Shown piece by piece: positions 20,856 to 32,719 of a stretch of 64,000 bases of DNA. Where the stretch lies: assembly GCF_033118175.1 (NCBI RefSeq), contig NC_083711.1, forward strand, positions 44,836,001 through 44,900,000. The letters run 5' to 3'. Every line of letters starts with the position of its first letter. Position 1 is the first letter of the stretch. This DNA comes from Dama dama. Taxonomy: Eukaryota > Chordata > Mammalia > Artiodactyla > Cervidae. Both the position numbers and the translations under genes were made by a program. A model generated the notes under the pieces. The model made no database searches and was not told the DNA's origin. It saw only the letters and a program-made list of their open reading frames with translations.

Positions 20856-22115
20856 TAGAGCAATTTTTATATTGTACACAAACAAATCATATTTAGAAAA
20901 TCATAGAAATAACATGTATCCTTACTATTTGCTATACTTTTCTCTGTCTTCTCTTCTCCCTATTCTCTCTTCCCCTCTCTCCATATCTCTCACTTGCCCT
21001 CTTTCCCCCTTCTCTACAGTCAAGACCTGCTAGTCTTCCTATAGCACAATCATGGTCAATATATTCAAAATATTTTCAGTGCATAGAGATTGGAGCACCA
21101 AAATTTATGATTTATGGGTAAATAATTGCTACTAAATTTATAAATATGCTGAAGGTTAAGATAGGTTTTGAAGGCATAAAGCAACTTATGCTCTACTCTT
21201 CCAACTGGATAAAATCTCAATTAAATTTTTCATAATAAATTTCCATAGCCTAATGTTATGAAAATATGAAGAAGTATACCTTTAAATCCTTAGCTTTAAA
21301 ATTTCAAAAGTTGTGCTATAATAAATTATGAGAAAGTATACTGTCAGTAATAGTTAGTATATGAAGATACTGCCTGTTGGATAGAATGTCTTCATGTTTC
21401 AGTGATGGAAGGTAGCATGCTGCAAACAATGAAATGAATAGGAAATTCATTAAAAATAACTTTGTTTACAATTTTTTACTCTGGGACTTGAGTTTATGAT
21501 TTTTTTTTAAATTGAGTTTTAACATTTTAGGTAAATTTATTTGGCTTTAATCTTCTTTTAGTGAAGATGAATATATATTTTACTTCTCTTTTTTTAAATA
21601 TATATATATATATATATATTTTTTTTACTTCTCAAACATGGGTTTGGAGTATGTATAAAGTTGGAGGAAGATATCACTTTAATTTTTTTTAAAGATTAGA
21701 TGATTTAGATATATTTATGGAGTCTAAAAATCACTTAATCCAAACTTGTTGTAGCAACTCTTCTCAAAGAGATTTGGTAACAGAGCATTTTGTTCAGGTT
21801 CCTATTCAGAAGTTTAATGTTTAAGCTTATAAAGCAAATGACCAAATGATACAATTTCCATTATACCCTACTGAAAAAAATATTTATGGATATAAAACTT
21901 TTAAATTCCTTATTATTGTATCACTGGGACTATAATATGTTATGCTGTCTGTACCATGGTAGACAGTTAACTATTTAAAAATTTTTTTTTAAATGATCAT
22001 TTTGTAGGGTTAAGCAGAAATTTTTTGATTTTATGAAATAACACTTTCAAAATTATTTAGTATTTTCAGAGATTGATTTACCTCACTATGTTTTGCTAGT
22101 CATTATTCTAGTTGT
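20856..22115. other. AT-rich stretch with an (AT)n tract
   Basis: The only visible structure is a pure AT dinucleotide tract at about 21596-21620. The open frame at 20821-21033 starts in BovB and is not credible. Confidence 0.5.
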
Positions 22116-22121
22116 ATGGTT

Positions 22122-22231
22122 AGTTGTGCCTGCTAAGTCACCTCAGTTGTATCTGACTCTGTGTGACCTTATGGACAGTAGTCTGCCAGGCTCCACTGTT
22201 ATGGGATTCTCCAGGCAAGAATACTGGAGAA
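22122..22231 (-). mobile_element. Truncated Bov-A type SINE fragment
   Basis: TGCTAAGTCACCTCAGTTGT, then GACTCTGTGTGACC and CTCCAGGCAAGAATACTGGA match the reverse complement of a Bov-A monomer. The TGCTAAGTC start is characteristic of Bov-A rather than Bov-tA. It ends before the head region. Confidence 0.8.
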
Positions 22232-22306
22232 TATTTAGTAGTATTTAGTACTTAGTAATATTTACTTATTTGTGTTGAAAAATGTTTCGATTCCAGCTTA
22301 TAATTT

Positions 22307-22668
22307 CAATTCAGTTCACTCACTCAGTCGTGTCCAACTCTTTGTGACCCCATGAAACACAGCACACCAGGCCTCCCTGCCCATCACCACCTCCTGGAGT
22401 TTATCCAAACTCATGTCCCTTGAGTCGGTGATGCCATCCAACCATCTCATCCTCTGCCGTCCCCTTCTCCTCCTGCCTTCAATCTTTCCCAACATCAGGG
22501 TCTTTTCAAATGTGTCAGCTCTTCGCATCAGGTGGCCAGAATATTGAAGTTTCAGCTTCAACATCAGTCCTTCCAATGAACACCCAGGACTGATCTCCTT
22601 TAGGATGGACTGGTTGGATCTCCTTGCAGTCCAAGGGACTCTCAAGAGTCTTCTCCAACACCACAGGG
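22307..22668 (-). mobile_element. 5'-truncated BovB 3' end (362 bases)
   Basis: From TTCAATTCAGTTCACTCACT to CTTCTCCAACACCACA it is the reverse complement of the BovB 3' terminus. It retains one uninterrupted piece of the carboxy-terminal coding region. Confidence 0.94.
22316..22645 (-). pseudogene. Carboxy-terminal fragment of the BovB polyprotein, uninterrupted
   Basis: A 109-codon frame encodes the basic carboxy-terminal region of the BovB protein, including a run of four arginines in GRRRRGRQRMRW and the GVTKSWTRL terminus. It lies downstream of the reverse-transcriptase core and has no catalytic motif. The start codon is internal to the ancestral protein. The open frame reflects a short length with few mutations rather than function. 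Confidence 0.8.
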
Positions 22669-24530
22669 GTAACCAAAAACTAATTGTAGTGATTTGAAAG
22701 CATAATGTGAGTTTTGCTTCATTAATTATGTCACATTCTTATGTACTTAATTTTCTGATTAGTAAACAGGTTTCTATGGGGACAGAAGGGTTTCTTTTCT
22801 ATAACACTAAATGAATTTAATATATTCTTAAATTAGTTCTAAAAGTAAATTAAGTAAACAAGGAAACACTACTTTAATGAAATATGCATATCACACTTTC
22901 TTAGTATATGCAGATAAATTTTATAGTTAACATAAAACCAAATCTAAGTTATTCCTTGTTCATTATTCTATGTTATTTGTAAATATGATATAGGCAACAA
23001 TAGGAGATAGTTGTTTTTGGTAAGTGTCTAATTGAAAAATTGCATAGTTTTTTCAAGGCTAAGGATATGTTATATTTTTATATTAATAGCAGTAGTAAAT
23101 AATTAGTAAATTAGAATACTAATATGAAAACTGGGGAAAGTATGAGGGAGTATAATGAACTTCCAAAGTAGAGCATCTTTTTTTGGAATGAAAGACTCTC
23201 CTAGATTCAGATTTGCAAGCAAGGAGTAAATTTACACAGCTATAATAAAATACATAATGAAAGAAGTTTTAGGAAGAATTAGAGTTTGTGACAGTATAAT
23301 AGATTTCACAGAAATTCATAAAAATACATTAATATTATCTTCAAAGGAATGTTGTCTCTTGCTGAAAAAAAGACTCATCTAGGCACTTCATTTAATTTAG
23401 CTTTAGGGAAAATGTTTTATATATGCCTGTTTCAATAAGAGAAACTATCTTTTTTCAGTCTACTGAGACAGGGATTATAATTGACTATAATAACTTTTAG
23501 GTATTGGATACTATTTAAAGTTTCCTAGATCTAAAATCGTATGCCTTTGGCCAAAGTAGAAATTTGTGTCCATCTCTAATAATAATTTTCTTAATATTTC
23601 TTCACTCGACAAATTGCATTGCTTCAAGCTCTTCATGCTAATAGGTAGAATGTGGATATTTTTTCCTTATTTTCCAAAATGTTGTGTCCAAGGATTATCC
23701 TGCTTCATATAAGAATAAAAGGACTACATCAAATCATAATACATTTCTGAGTGTACATCTGTAATATGTGAAGTTCTCCTTTACCAATTCCTCTGCCATT
23801 TGATTCAAGTAGTCATTAAAAAACTATTTTTAATTAAATTGTAGCATGTTTAAAAGCTAAAATCATAAGGAAGTAAAATCAACAGGAGAACACATTTTCT
23901 CAAATAGGCAAAAATATCCTAAGCTCTATCAAAATACTTGCATTACAAATTAAGAAACAAGGGAAAAGGCAACATAGGTTGATTTTATCTTGTTCTCTTA
24001 TCACAATAAATGATTGCTATTGAAAAGTATTTTAAAAACTTACCAAAATAATTTGTGGTTGTGTGTATTTTCTTTATCGTATTGACATGTCTTCTACAAC
24101 AAAAGATTTTTACACTTTAAAATAAAACCAAATCAACTGATGGGACAAGCGCAAAGAATTAAATTAAAAATTCTCATCTACCTATTAGATAAATTAGGAA
24201 AATCTCCTGTCATTACGTTACAGTGTAGAGAATGTAGCAGAAAACATTAAACACAATGAAAATATGCCTTTATTTATTTGATTCACAGTATGTTTATTGA
24301 ATGTGTATGTAGTGTTAAGACCTGCTTTTTAGGGGTTTTAAAAACCTAGTATCAAACTTCTCTTGGTTAATTATGTACCATTTACAAAAATAAACAAGCC
24401 TGTAAACATGTTTCCGTTTAAATAAGCTATCCTTGTGTTGGCATACAGCATTTTTTTTTTTTCCAATTTCATTATTCCAGAAACCTTTAGAGAGGACTTC
24501 CCATATAGTTTTCTTTATAGTTATATATAT
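22669..24530. other. AT-rich stretch with no supported feature
   Basis: About 1.9 kb; no repeat or exon signal recognised. A poly-T run lies at about 24450-24463. Confidence 0.5.
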
Positions 24531-26030
24531 TTACTGTTGTTATTCAGTCGCCCATTTGTGTCCAACTCTTCACGACCCCATGGACTGCAGCATAGCAGGC
24601 TCCCCTGTCCCTCACCATCTCCCTGAGTTTGCCCAGGTTCATGCCCGTTGGACTGGTGATACATCAAGCCATCTCATCCTCTGATGCTCTCTTCTTCTGG
24701 CCTCAGTCTTTGTCAGCATCAGAGACTTTTCCAACGAGTTGGCTGTTCTCATCAGGTAACCAAATTACTGGAGCTCAGCTTCAGCATCAGTCCTTCCAGT
24801 GATTATCCAGGGTTGATTTCCTTTAAGATTGACTGGTTTGATCCCCTTCCTGTCCAAGGGACACTCAAGAGTTTTCTCCAGCACCACAGTTCAAAGGCAT
24901 CAATTCTTCAGCACTCTGCCTTCTTTACGGTCCAGCTCTCACAAGTGTACATGACCACTGGAAAGACCGTAACCTTGACTATATAGACCTTAGTTGGCAA
25001 ACTGATGTCTTTGCCTTTCAACACACTGTCTAGCTTTGTCATAGCTTTCCTGCCAAGAAGCAGTTGTCTTTTGATTTCATGGCTACAGTCACCATCTGCC
25101 TTGATTTTAGAGCCCAAGAGTAGGAAATCTGTCATGCTTCCACCTTTTCCCCATCTATTTGCCATGAAGTGATGAGGCCAGATGCCATGATCTTATTTTT
25201 TTAAATATTAATTTTAAGCCAGCTTTTTCATTCTCCTCATTCACCCCCAAATAAGAGGTTCCTTAGTTCCTCTTCACTTTCTGCCATCGGGGTGATATTC
25301 TCCACATAACTGAGGTTGTTGATGTTTCTCCCGCCAATCTTTATTCTAGCTTGTAACTCATCCAGCCCAGCATTTTTCATGATGTGCCCAGCCTATAAGG
25401 TAACCAAACAGAATGACAACAGTCTTGTTGTACTCCTTTCTCAATCCTGAACCAGTCAGTTGTTCCATACAGGTCCTAACTGTTTCTTCTTGACAGCATA
25501 CAGATTTCTCAGGAGACAAGTAAGACCATCTGATATTCCCATCTCTTTAAGAGTTTTCCACAGTTGGTTATGATCCACATAATCAAAGGCTTTAGTGTAG
25601 TTGATGAAACAGGGGTAGACATTTTTCTGGGATTTCCTTGCTTTCTCTATAATCCAGCAAATGTTGGCAATTTGATTTCTTGTTCCTTTGCCTTTTCTGA
25701 AACCAGCTTGGATGCCTAGAAGTTCTTGGTTCGTGTAATGCTGAAGTCTAGCATGCAAGATTTTGTGTGTAACCTTACTAGCGTGGGAGATGAGTCCAGT
25801 TGTCTGGTGATTTGAACTTCTTGAGTACTATACTTCTTGGGAACTGAGATAACTGAATAATTGGGAATTTTCCACTCCTGTGGCCTCTGCTGGGTCTTCC
25901 AGATTTGCTGAAATATTGAGTGCAGCACTTTGATAGCATCATCGCTTAGGGTTTTAAATAGCTCTACTGAAATTCCATCGCATCCACTAGCTTTATTGTT
26001 AGCAGTGCTTCCTAAGGCCCACTTGACTGA
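24531..26030 (-). mobile_element. Diverged 1.5-kb BovB copy
   Basis: It runs from the GTTGTTATTCAGTCG terminus to the AAGGCCCACTTGACTG linker region. It is visibly more diverged from the other copies than they are from each other and has the CAA-type tail seen at 1384-2435. It is therefore probably an older insertion or subfamily. It is truncated upstream of the endonuclease domain. Confidence 0.93.
24908..26030 (-). pseudogene. BovB reverse-transcriptase remnant with destroyed catalytic motif
   Basis: Coding remnants lie in three frames: linker at 25716-26030, fingers/palm at 25456-25758 (with FINYTKAFDYVDH in place of the usual motif A context) and post-catalytic region at 24908-25165. The codons at the YADD position (25297-25308) read Y-V-E-N, so both catalytic aspartates are gone. 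Even motif A has lost its first aspartate (FID to FIN). The copy is non-functional. Confidence 0.85.
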
Positions 26031-27445
26031 TTGTGTGCATGTGTGTCTATAATACATACTATATAAAATTAAGATGCTTGTGTTGTTTGTGTTTTGGGGA
26101 CATACCTCACCCCATTTATAAAAATAAGTCCATGGAATAGCTTCAGCTTAATAAAATTTTTGTTCTCTCCAATGAAAATTGAAATAATTAAAATTTATAT
26201 ACATTTGTTCCATTTTTGCATAGTATTTTTGAGTTACAGGTTTATGTAGACGTTAAGAGGAAATTTTATGTAATAAAAATTTTATGGTTTGCAAAAAGAC
26301 ATTAACTTCAAGCCAGCTTCTGCCCAGAATTCTTTAAGGCCATTAATTACCTGTATAAGGAAAAGGACTTAACTCTAATGCAGATAGCCAATAGTACTGT
26401 CTTTGTTTAGACTAATTGTGTTTTACTTTAAGACTAACGATTATACATAGAACTTTATCCAGGAGAATAGTTAAGACAATATACATAATAAAAACTCTTA
26501 CTGAGATATTTTTACATGTGATTTAAATTTTCTTTATGATTAGCGCTACAGTGAGAGCATGTTACTTTCTAAAGGTGCTAAAATCATGTGATAATTGAAA
26601 ATTAGCAAGTACTTTTTTTTCATATCATACATAAATACAGGAACATATTAATTAGCTATGTAAATCATTGTTTACTTTTTGCATTTCTTACATTACTTTT
26701 TCAAATATGTTTCAAATTATGTTTGGCTAAATTTATTAAAAATTTTAGAAATATTCAGAAAATAAAGCATACCATTTTTTAAATCATACACTTTTATGAT
26801 GTTTTTATCCTAGTGTAGATTGTTAAAATATTCATGATTGTCATAAATTGGTAATGGTTAACCTCTCAATGTGTTTATATAGCTCTTAAATAGAATAACT
26901 AAAGAGTGCTAAGTATATTTCAGAAGTGATTTTGAAATTCATTAAAAGTCATAGAGTTTAATGCACTCTGTGTATATTTATGATAACATATAAGCCAGTT
27001 TGATGAAGCTTCTGTTGGCCAAGATTATGAAAATTTGAGTATCATAAAGAACTTGATGGGCATATTTAAATATATTAATATCCTTCAGGCTACCTTGTTA
27101 TGAGAAAGAGGGAGAGAGAGAAAGCATAAAAAAGAGCCTTATATTTGATGATAGCTGTTATACCAAATCCTTACTTAGATTAATTGTAATTAAAGAAAAA
27201 AATTAAGCATTTATATTCATTTTCCAGTAGGAGATCTGTTTCTGGGTAACCAGATGGCGTTAGTTCATGAGGGACAGTTTTTCATTATAGAAAAAATTCC
27301 TCCTACTAAATGAAGAAGAAATGATAGAATTAGAAAATCACCATTTTTCAAAACTTAATGGAATAATTAATTCAGAAAAGACTGTCAAAGAATATTAAAG
27401 TCACTAGATGAAATATTTAGGGGAAAAAATTATTCAGGTTAAAAA
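26031..27445. other. AT-rich stretch with no supported feature
   Basis: No repeat or exon recognised; a short GA-rich run lies at about 27107-27122. Confidence 0.5.
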
Positions 27446-27449
27446 CAGA

Positions 27450-27650
27450 GAGCCAAATGCGAGCCATAGACCTTGATTGGATACAAAAGTAAATCTGAAA
27501 AAGGACTATATTAAATATTAAAGAACTAAAGAATATTGAAGAATATTAAATATTAAAGAATTACTGTCAGTTTTAATAGATATGATAGTGATATCATGGT
27601 TATATAGGAAACTGTATTTTTCAAAGAGTAGTTATAATTAAAGTCTTATA
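27450..27650 (+). repeat. Ancient mammalian repeat, probably an old L1 3' UTR
   Basis: CCTTGATTGGATACAAAAG, GAATTACTGTCAGTTTTAAT and ATGATAGTGATATCATGGTT follow the order of an old mammalian repeat that I believe is an L1M-type 3' UTR. It includes an internal near-duplication of ATTAAATATTAAAGAA. Family assignment is uncertain. Confidence 0.4.
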
Positions 27651-27984
27651 TTATTTTGAAAAGTTAAAATGTTAAAAACTATGGTATTTATTATTAAATT
27701 TAAGTGATGCAGCTCATCAAACTTTATATCCTCCTGTTTTTTTTTTTTTTTTCCTATTTGGGGAAAAAATTTTTCAAACAAAATAGCTTAGAAACTATTA
27801 GCGAATACAGTTTAGTTATGCAGCATACCGTTTGCTTTTTATTATTATCAAAAGCTTATAAAGAGAGAACTTTTCTTCTACTATTTAACATTTTTCACAT
27901 TACTTAAACCACATTAATGATAAAGGCAAAAAATGGTGAATGTTCAGTACGATTACTCTGCAATCTATCTCCCTTCTACTAAAG

Positions 27985-28182
27985 TATGTTAGTTGTGAGT
28001 CCTGTCCACCTCTCTGCCTCCCCACTGCAGCCTCCCAAGTGCCTCTGTCTGTGGAATTCTCCAAGGAAGAGTACTGGCGTGGTTAGCCATTCCCTTCTGC
28101 AGGGAACATTCCCCAGCCAGGAACTGAACGCGGGTCTCCTGCATTGCAGGTAGTGTCCTTACCATCTGAGTAACTAGGGAAT
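27985..28182 (-). mobile_element. Bov-tA SINE, diverged, with clear target duplication
   Basis: The reverse complement carries the tRNA-like head (the CTAGGGAATCCC end), the GAACGCGGGTCTCCTGCATT region and a degraded Bov-A body. CCCTTCTACTAAAG at 27971-27984 and CCCTTCTACTAAGG at 28183-28196 match at 13 of 14 bases. The far body end is unusually diverged. Confidence 0.9.
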
Positions 28183-28291
28183 CCCTTCTACTAAGGACAC
28201 ATTTAATTATTTTAACTCCAAGTCTCCAAAGTTGCAGACCTTTATTTTCTCATCTATTATTGTATTTCTTTAGCTAAAGATGTTTATTTTA

Positions 28292-28401
28292 TTTTATTTT
28301 TTATTTTTTTAAATCTGATCATTACAAACCAAAACTAAATTTATTTTTTTTCATTTATTTTTTTTTAGTTGGAGGCTAATTACTTTACAATATTGTAGTG
28401 G
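28292..28401 (-). mobile_element. Tiny L1 3' end with two poly-A tracts (possible 3' transduction)
   Basis: GATGTTTATTTTA is duplicated perfectly at 28279-28291 and 28402-28414. On the minus strand the insert reads about 36 bases of L1 3' end (28366-28401), an A-rich tract with AATAAA-like words (28341-28365), about 30 bases of non-L1 sequence (28311-28340) and a second A-rich tract (28292-28310). This arrangement fits an L1 transcript that read past its own polyadenylation site. Confidence 0.85.
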
Positions 28402-28414
28402 GATGTTTATTTTA

Positions 28415-29045
28415 AAAAAGCAATGTATTTTTTATACTTTTAGAATGTGCACATTGCCACAGACAGACGTCTAGCTTCTTAGGATTCTCCTACAAACTAC
28501 TTCTGTTTTCAGATTTCTCCAGATGAAATTAGTCATGTTGTAACAGAATTCTCTTGTAACGCCATAGTTTTATTAGCACCTGACAAGAAGGTCCCACTTC
28601 TGAACAGGAATGAATCAGGATCAGGTCGCAGATCATTGAAAGTAGAGGCAGCTTAGGATATATGACATTTTTTAAAAGGAATTTAGTATGAAATTATAGG
28701 GATACAGAGTAAGTGTATGACTATAAATTTCAGATTGAAATTGGAGGAAAGTTAAATATGTGAAACAACCATCTAGCTGTGGATTGAGGAGTCAGACAAG
28801 GGAGAGAGTGTAGATACTTGCTTCTGTTTTGGACTACCATAAAAAAGTGCTGTGACGATCATCTTATACAGAACAGGAGATGAGCAGACAACAGTTGTCA
28901 TTATTTGTAAGAAATACCTTTATTTCTATGTTTTTTTATGGCAAAAAATTTTTGAAAAATAACTGATGAAAAAAGCTCTGGAGTTTAGGTGATGCATTAT
29001 TTTAATGTAGAAAATAAGTTTAAGATTTCTTACATTAAAAATAAT
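28415..29045. other. Stretch with no supported feature
   Basis: Nothing recognised. Confidence 0.5.
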
Positions 29046-29053
29046 TTTACTTA

Positions 29054-29166
29054 CAGTGTGTTAGTCACTCAGTCGTGTCCGACTCTTTGAAACCCCATGG
29101 ACTGTAGCGCACCAAGCTCCTCTGTCCATGGGATTCTCCAGGCAAGAATACTAGAGTGGGTTGTCA
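29054..29166 (-). mobile_element. Truncated Bov-tA/Bov-A SINE
   Basis: GTTAGTCACTCAGTCGTGTC through TAGAGTGGGTTGTC is the 3' half of the SINE in reverse complement; the tRNA-like head is missing. TTTACTTA is duplicated at 29046-29053 and 29167-29174, which suggests truncation at insertion rather than later deletion. Confidence 0.88.
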
Positions 29167-29174
29167 TTTACTTA

Positions 29175-30720
29175 ACTACTGTTTGTACAAATGCCAGAAT
29201 ATTGTGGCATTTTCCTTTCACCACTTGAACATACACACAGCCATATACACACTCAACACAAACACATTCTTGTCTGCTAGATTGGGTTCCTTGAGGCAGT
29301 TAGCAGAATTTATGCAAGTGATATTTTCAAGAAAAGAACTTTTGCAAAATAAGATTCTATAGCCAACAGCATAAACTCCATCATAAGGCTTGATAATAAT
29401 TAAAAATATTTTCTTCAGTAAGCCTGAAAAATAAAGTTTATGTACATCCGTATAATATAAGACTTTTGATACCAATCAAAAAGCTTACGAGAAGTAATTT
29501 TTACAAAGGCAGAGGTTTTCTGTGCTTGCTCAGAACTACGCCAAAAATCAGACTTGGGAAACAGTGAACAGAAATGTAGTAATTGCTCTTCCATCAGCAC
29601 CATATAGAATCTGCTTCACCTAAGCTAGTAAGTTTTTGTTTTTTTTAAATACTGTGAAATCGTATGGCAAGCTTGCTTAAAATAATACAAATATGGATAT
29701 TATACATTGGCAAATGGTCCCCATTTATGTAGCTAGTTCACCCTTTTCACCAAGCAAACCCACATTTTATACGGTTTTTTTTTTTTTTTGGAAGTTAATG
29801 TTTATCATTAATATTGGGTTTTATCTATTAGCCAGTTCAGTAGACCAAAAATATTTCAATTTGTAGTACTTTGTTTGCTGGTTGCTTATTGGAATTGACC
29901 ATTGGTCTAATTTTTTTCTTTTTTTGGTAAATTATCTGATCATGCATTTTATTAGTCCTCAGAACTTCTTCTCGGCCCTTGTTTTTTAGCTCTTTCTCAT
30001 GTATGTCTTTGAACTTCAATACTTCATGTAGTTTTCATTGTCATTACCTAAATATTCCATTCTATGAGACAGATTTCATATATTCATCCTACTCTACCAT
30101 ACCAGAGAAAAACATGCAGTGTCTACAACCAATCCTAGAAGAGAAATAGTATAATGTCAACAGTGATGTTTTAAAAATAATCATCTCCCAACTATCAGCC
30201 TTCATTGAATGGAAAATAAAGGTAAAAATAAATAAGATAAATTATACACTCTCCAAATTCTGCTAATTAAAGTATTAATGAACTAAAAAAATAATAAAAG
30301 TGTATATATAGAATATATGAAAAGAAACAGAGGTCATCTTATCACTTGGTAAATTATACTTTTCAAAAAGTACTTTTAGGTCATTATTATATTTATTATT
30401 TTTTTCAACTTGGAGATCTAGACTTTCAAGTACTTCAAATTGCTTAAATTTCAGAGTTCAATGCTATTGTTAATTGAGCAAAAACTACTCTTTCAAGTTT
30501 ACTATTTTTTAACCATTTATAAAATAATTCATGTATTAGTTTTCAGAACAAACTAATCATGTCTATAATTAAAATATCCCAAGTTCATAATTTTAAAAAG
30601 AAGCTGCAATTTTCTTTTTTTATTTACCCTACTTGGAATTTACTAAGCTTCCTGAATCTATGAGTCTTCTGATGAAATTTAGAAATTTTTTTGTTATCTT
30701 CCTTTTTCAAAATAATATTT
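29175..30720. other. AT-rich stretch with no supported feature
   Basis: Contains a poly-T run near 29777-29790. The two antisense frames at 29218-29603 show no family or splice evidence. Confidence 0.5.
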
Positions 30721-30724
30721 ATGC

Positions 30725-31945
30725 CCCAGGCTCTCTCCCCTTTGTATCTGGGACTCCAAAAACATGTATGCAAACCATTTCATACTGCTGCTCGGGTCAT
30801 TGAGCTTTTATTCTCTTTTCTTCTTAAAAATATTTTTTTTTTTTAATTCTCTGTATACTTCGGTGTAGATAATTTCTATTAACCTGTGTTTCAGGTTCCA
30901 TGATCCTTTTTTTCTGTTTTGTCCCATATGCATTTAGTCTCATCCAATAGATTTTTTTTTCAAATCTTGAATTGACCAATTCCAGGATGTTTTCTTGGCT
31001 GCTTTGCTTTGCCTTGTTTTTTTTTGCAGTTTTTATATCTCTTGATTCATTGTAGTCATCTTTTCTATAGATTCCTTAATAGATTTATTTAAGTATTTAA
31101 AATCGTCTTTACTAATTTTGATATCTGGTTTGTCTATTTATTTTCAACTGACATATTTTTATTTTCTCCTAATACAGAATCATATTTTCCCATTTCTTTA
31201 CATATTTAGTAAATTCTTATTGTCTACTGGACATTATGGATAATACCTATTTATCCCTCCATATTTGGGGAGATTGGTTCCACGAGTCCCCAAGTATACC
31301 AATATTCACAGATGCTGAAGTTTCTTATAATATAAAATGGCATAGTACAATGCATTTGTATATTTATTGAAAAATACTTTGTGTATAAGTGGACTTGTGC
31401 AGTTCAAACCCATGTTGTTCAAGAGTCAACTATATTTTAGAGACTCTGGATAGTGTAATTTTCCTCTAAAAGTTTTTAAATTTTCTTCTATTTAATTTAA
31501 TGACTCACAGACACCATGATTATTTGGAGGTTTAGTTTTAGGCTGTGTCAGGGCTATTTTACCCTGTATATGCAGTTTTTGGAGTTCTCCTTCTTTGTCT
31601 TTGTACAGCTACATCCCACCCCCAATTTCTAGCTCATCCAAAATCCAAAAAGTCCAACCTCTGATTCCTCACTGGAGGTGTGTGTTTGTGTGTAGGAGGC
31701 TTTGGGGTGGCTGGGTGTTGGGTAGAGATAGGGGAAGGGATCAGTAAAACTGCACATTTCAGCTTGAACTATTTCTGTCCCCTTCCAGCCACCCCATTCC
31801 CTGTATTGTAGACCGAGTTGTACCTTCAAGGTGTATGAAGTGTCTAAAGTGTGACCTTCACCAGTGTGATACTTTTCTTTCAAGGATCTTAGTTTAACTC
31901 CTTTAGTTTCTACTTCCCTCAAGTTTCTTCCAGTTCGCTTATTCT
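30725..31945 (-). repeat. Old L1/HAL1-type sequence, antisense, interrupted by a DNA transposon
   Basis: TCTGGGACTCCAAAAACATG, the ATTGAGCTTTTATTCTC region, AATTTCTATTAACCTG and CTACTGGACATTATGG follow, in order, the reverse complement of an old L1 or half-L1 (HAL1) ORF1/5' region. TTAGAGACTCTGGATAGTG continues it after the Tigger insert. Divergence is high; the right limit and the family are uncertain. Confidence 0.5.
31250..31433. mobile_element. Tigger-family DNA transposon remnant nested in old L1/HAL1
   Basis: The right end GTTCAAACCCATGTTGTTCA, then AGAGTCAACTA, is the characteristic Tigger terminal inverted repeat. TTTATTGAAAAATACTTTGT and AAGTGGACTTGTGCAG match the adjacent interior. 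The left part (TTGGGGAGATTGGTTCCACG, ACAGATGCTGAAG) matches the MER2/Tigger-type end. TA dinucleotides flank both ends, the usual target of Tc1/mariner-type elements. It has no transposase and is non-autonomous or deleted. Confidence 0.75.
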
Positions 31946-32599
31946 CCATCATTTCTAGAGTTTATTCTTTTAACTAAAGACAGTCCAACATAAGCACTTT
32001 TACCCTTATCAGAAGCTGAAAATATCCCAGAATAGTTTTTTTCAACAGTCTTTTAAAAGAACTTATACCTCATGGTAATATTTAAACCATAGGGCTGTGA
32101 AACTATTTATCTTTAAAGATTTATTTTGTGACTCTATGAGGCTATGCTTTCAAGGTATTCCTCATTCTCTTAGTTGCCACCGTATCATGGTTTTATGTCA
32201 CTTTCACCTTCTGCCAATATTGTATGTAGAGTATACTTTAATTTCTTTTTGAAGGGGGCATTTCTGAGTATAGTTAAGGCTATGCTGTATAATCGAATGA
32301 AGTTTAATTCTTAGAACAATATTTTCACTTTATTTTTAAGTCAGAAAAGCAGTTGGTTCACCGAGAGTGCACTAGAGTCATCACTCTAGGATGGAATATT
32401 CAGAGTAGAAAAGTCCCAGGGTTCCAGGAGTATTGCAGTGCCCTACCAGAAGTCTTCTAATGGGGATAAGAGAGAAGATGGATTAGTGCCTTTTTATGCC
32501 CAAGACTTAAGGACTAGTTCTGTGTACCCCGAAGGAATTTCAGAACTAGCAAGCACTTTGATCATCTCTTACTCTTACCCATTATTAAACTTAAACTAG
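31946..32599. other. Stretch with no supported feature
   Basis: No repeat or exon recognised. Confidence 0.45.
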
Positions 32600-32718
32600 G
32601 GTGGGAGGGAGGCTCAAGAGGAAGGTGATATATGTATGCTTACGGCTTATTTACATTGTGCAGCAGAAGCCAATGCAACACTGTAAAGCAATTATCTAAT
32701 TAAAATAAATTTTAAAAA
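32600..32718 (+). mobile_element. 5'-truncated L1 3' end, sense
   Basis: GGAGGCTCAAGAGGAAGG, GATATATGTATGCTTACGG, GTGCAGCAGAAGCCAATGC and ACTGTAAAGCAATTATC end in an A-rich tail, the artiodactyl L1 3' UTR in sense orientation. No target duplication was seen. Confidence 0.88.
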
Positions 32719-32719
32719 G

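Noticed and set aside
31629..31952. 107-codon minus-strand frame
   Set aside because: It lies in the antisense old L1/HAL1-like region and shows no recognised domain.
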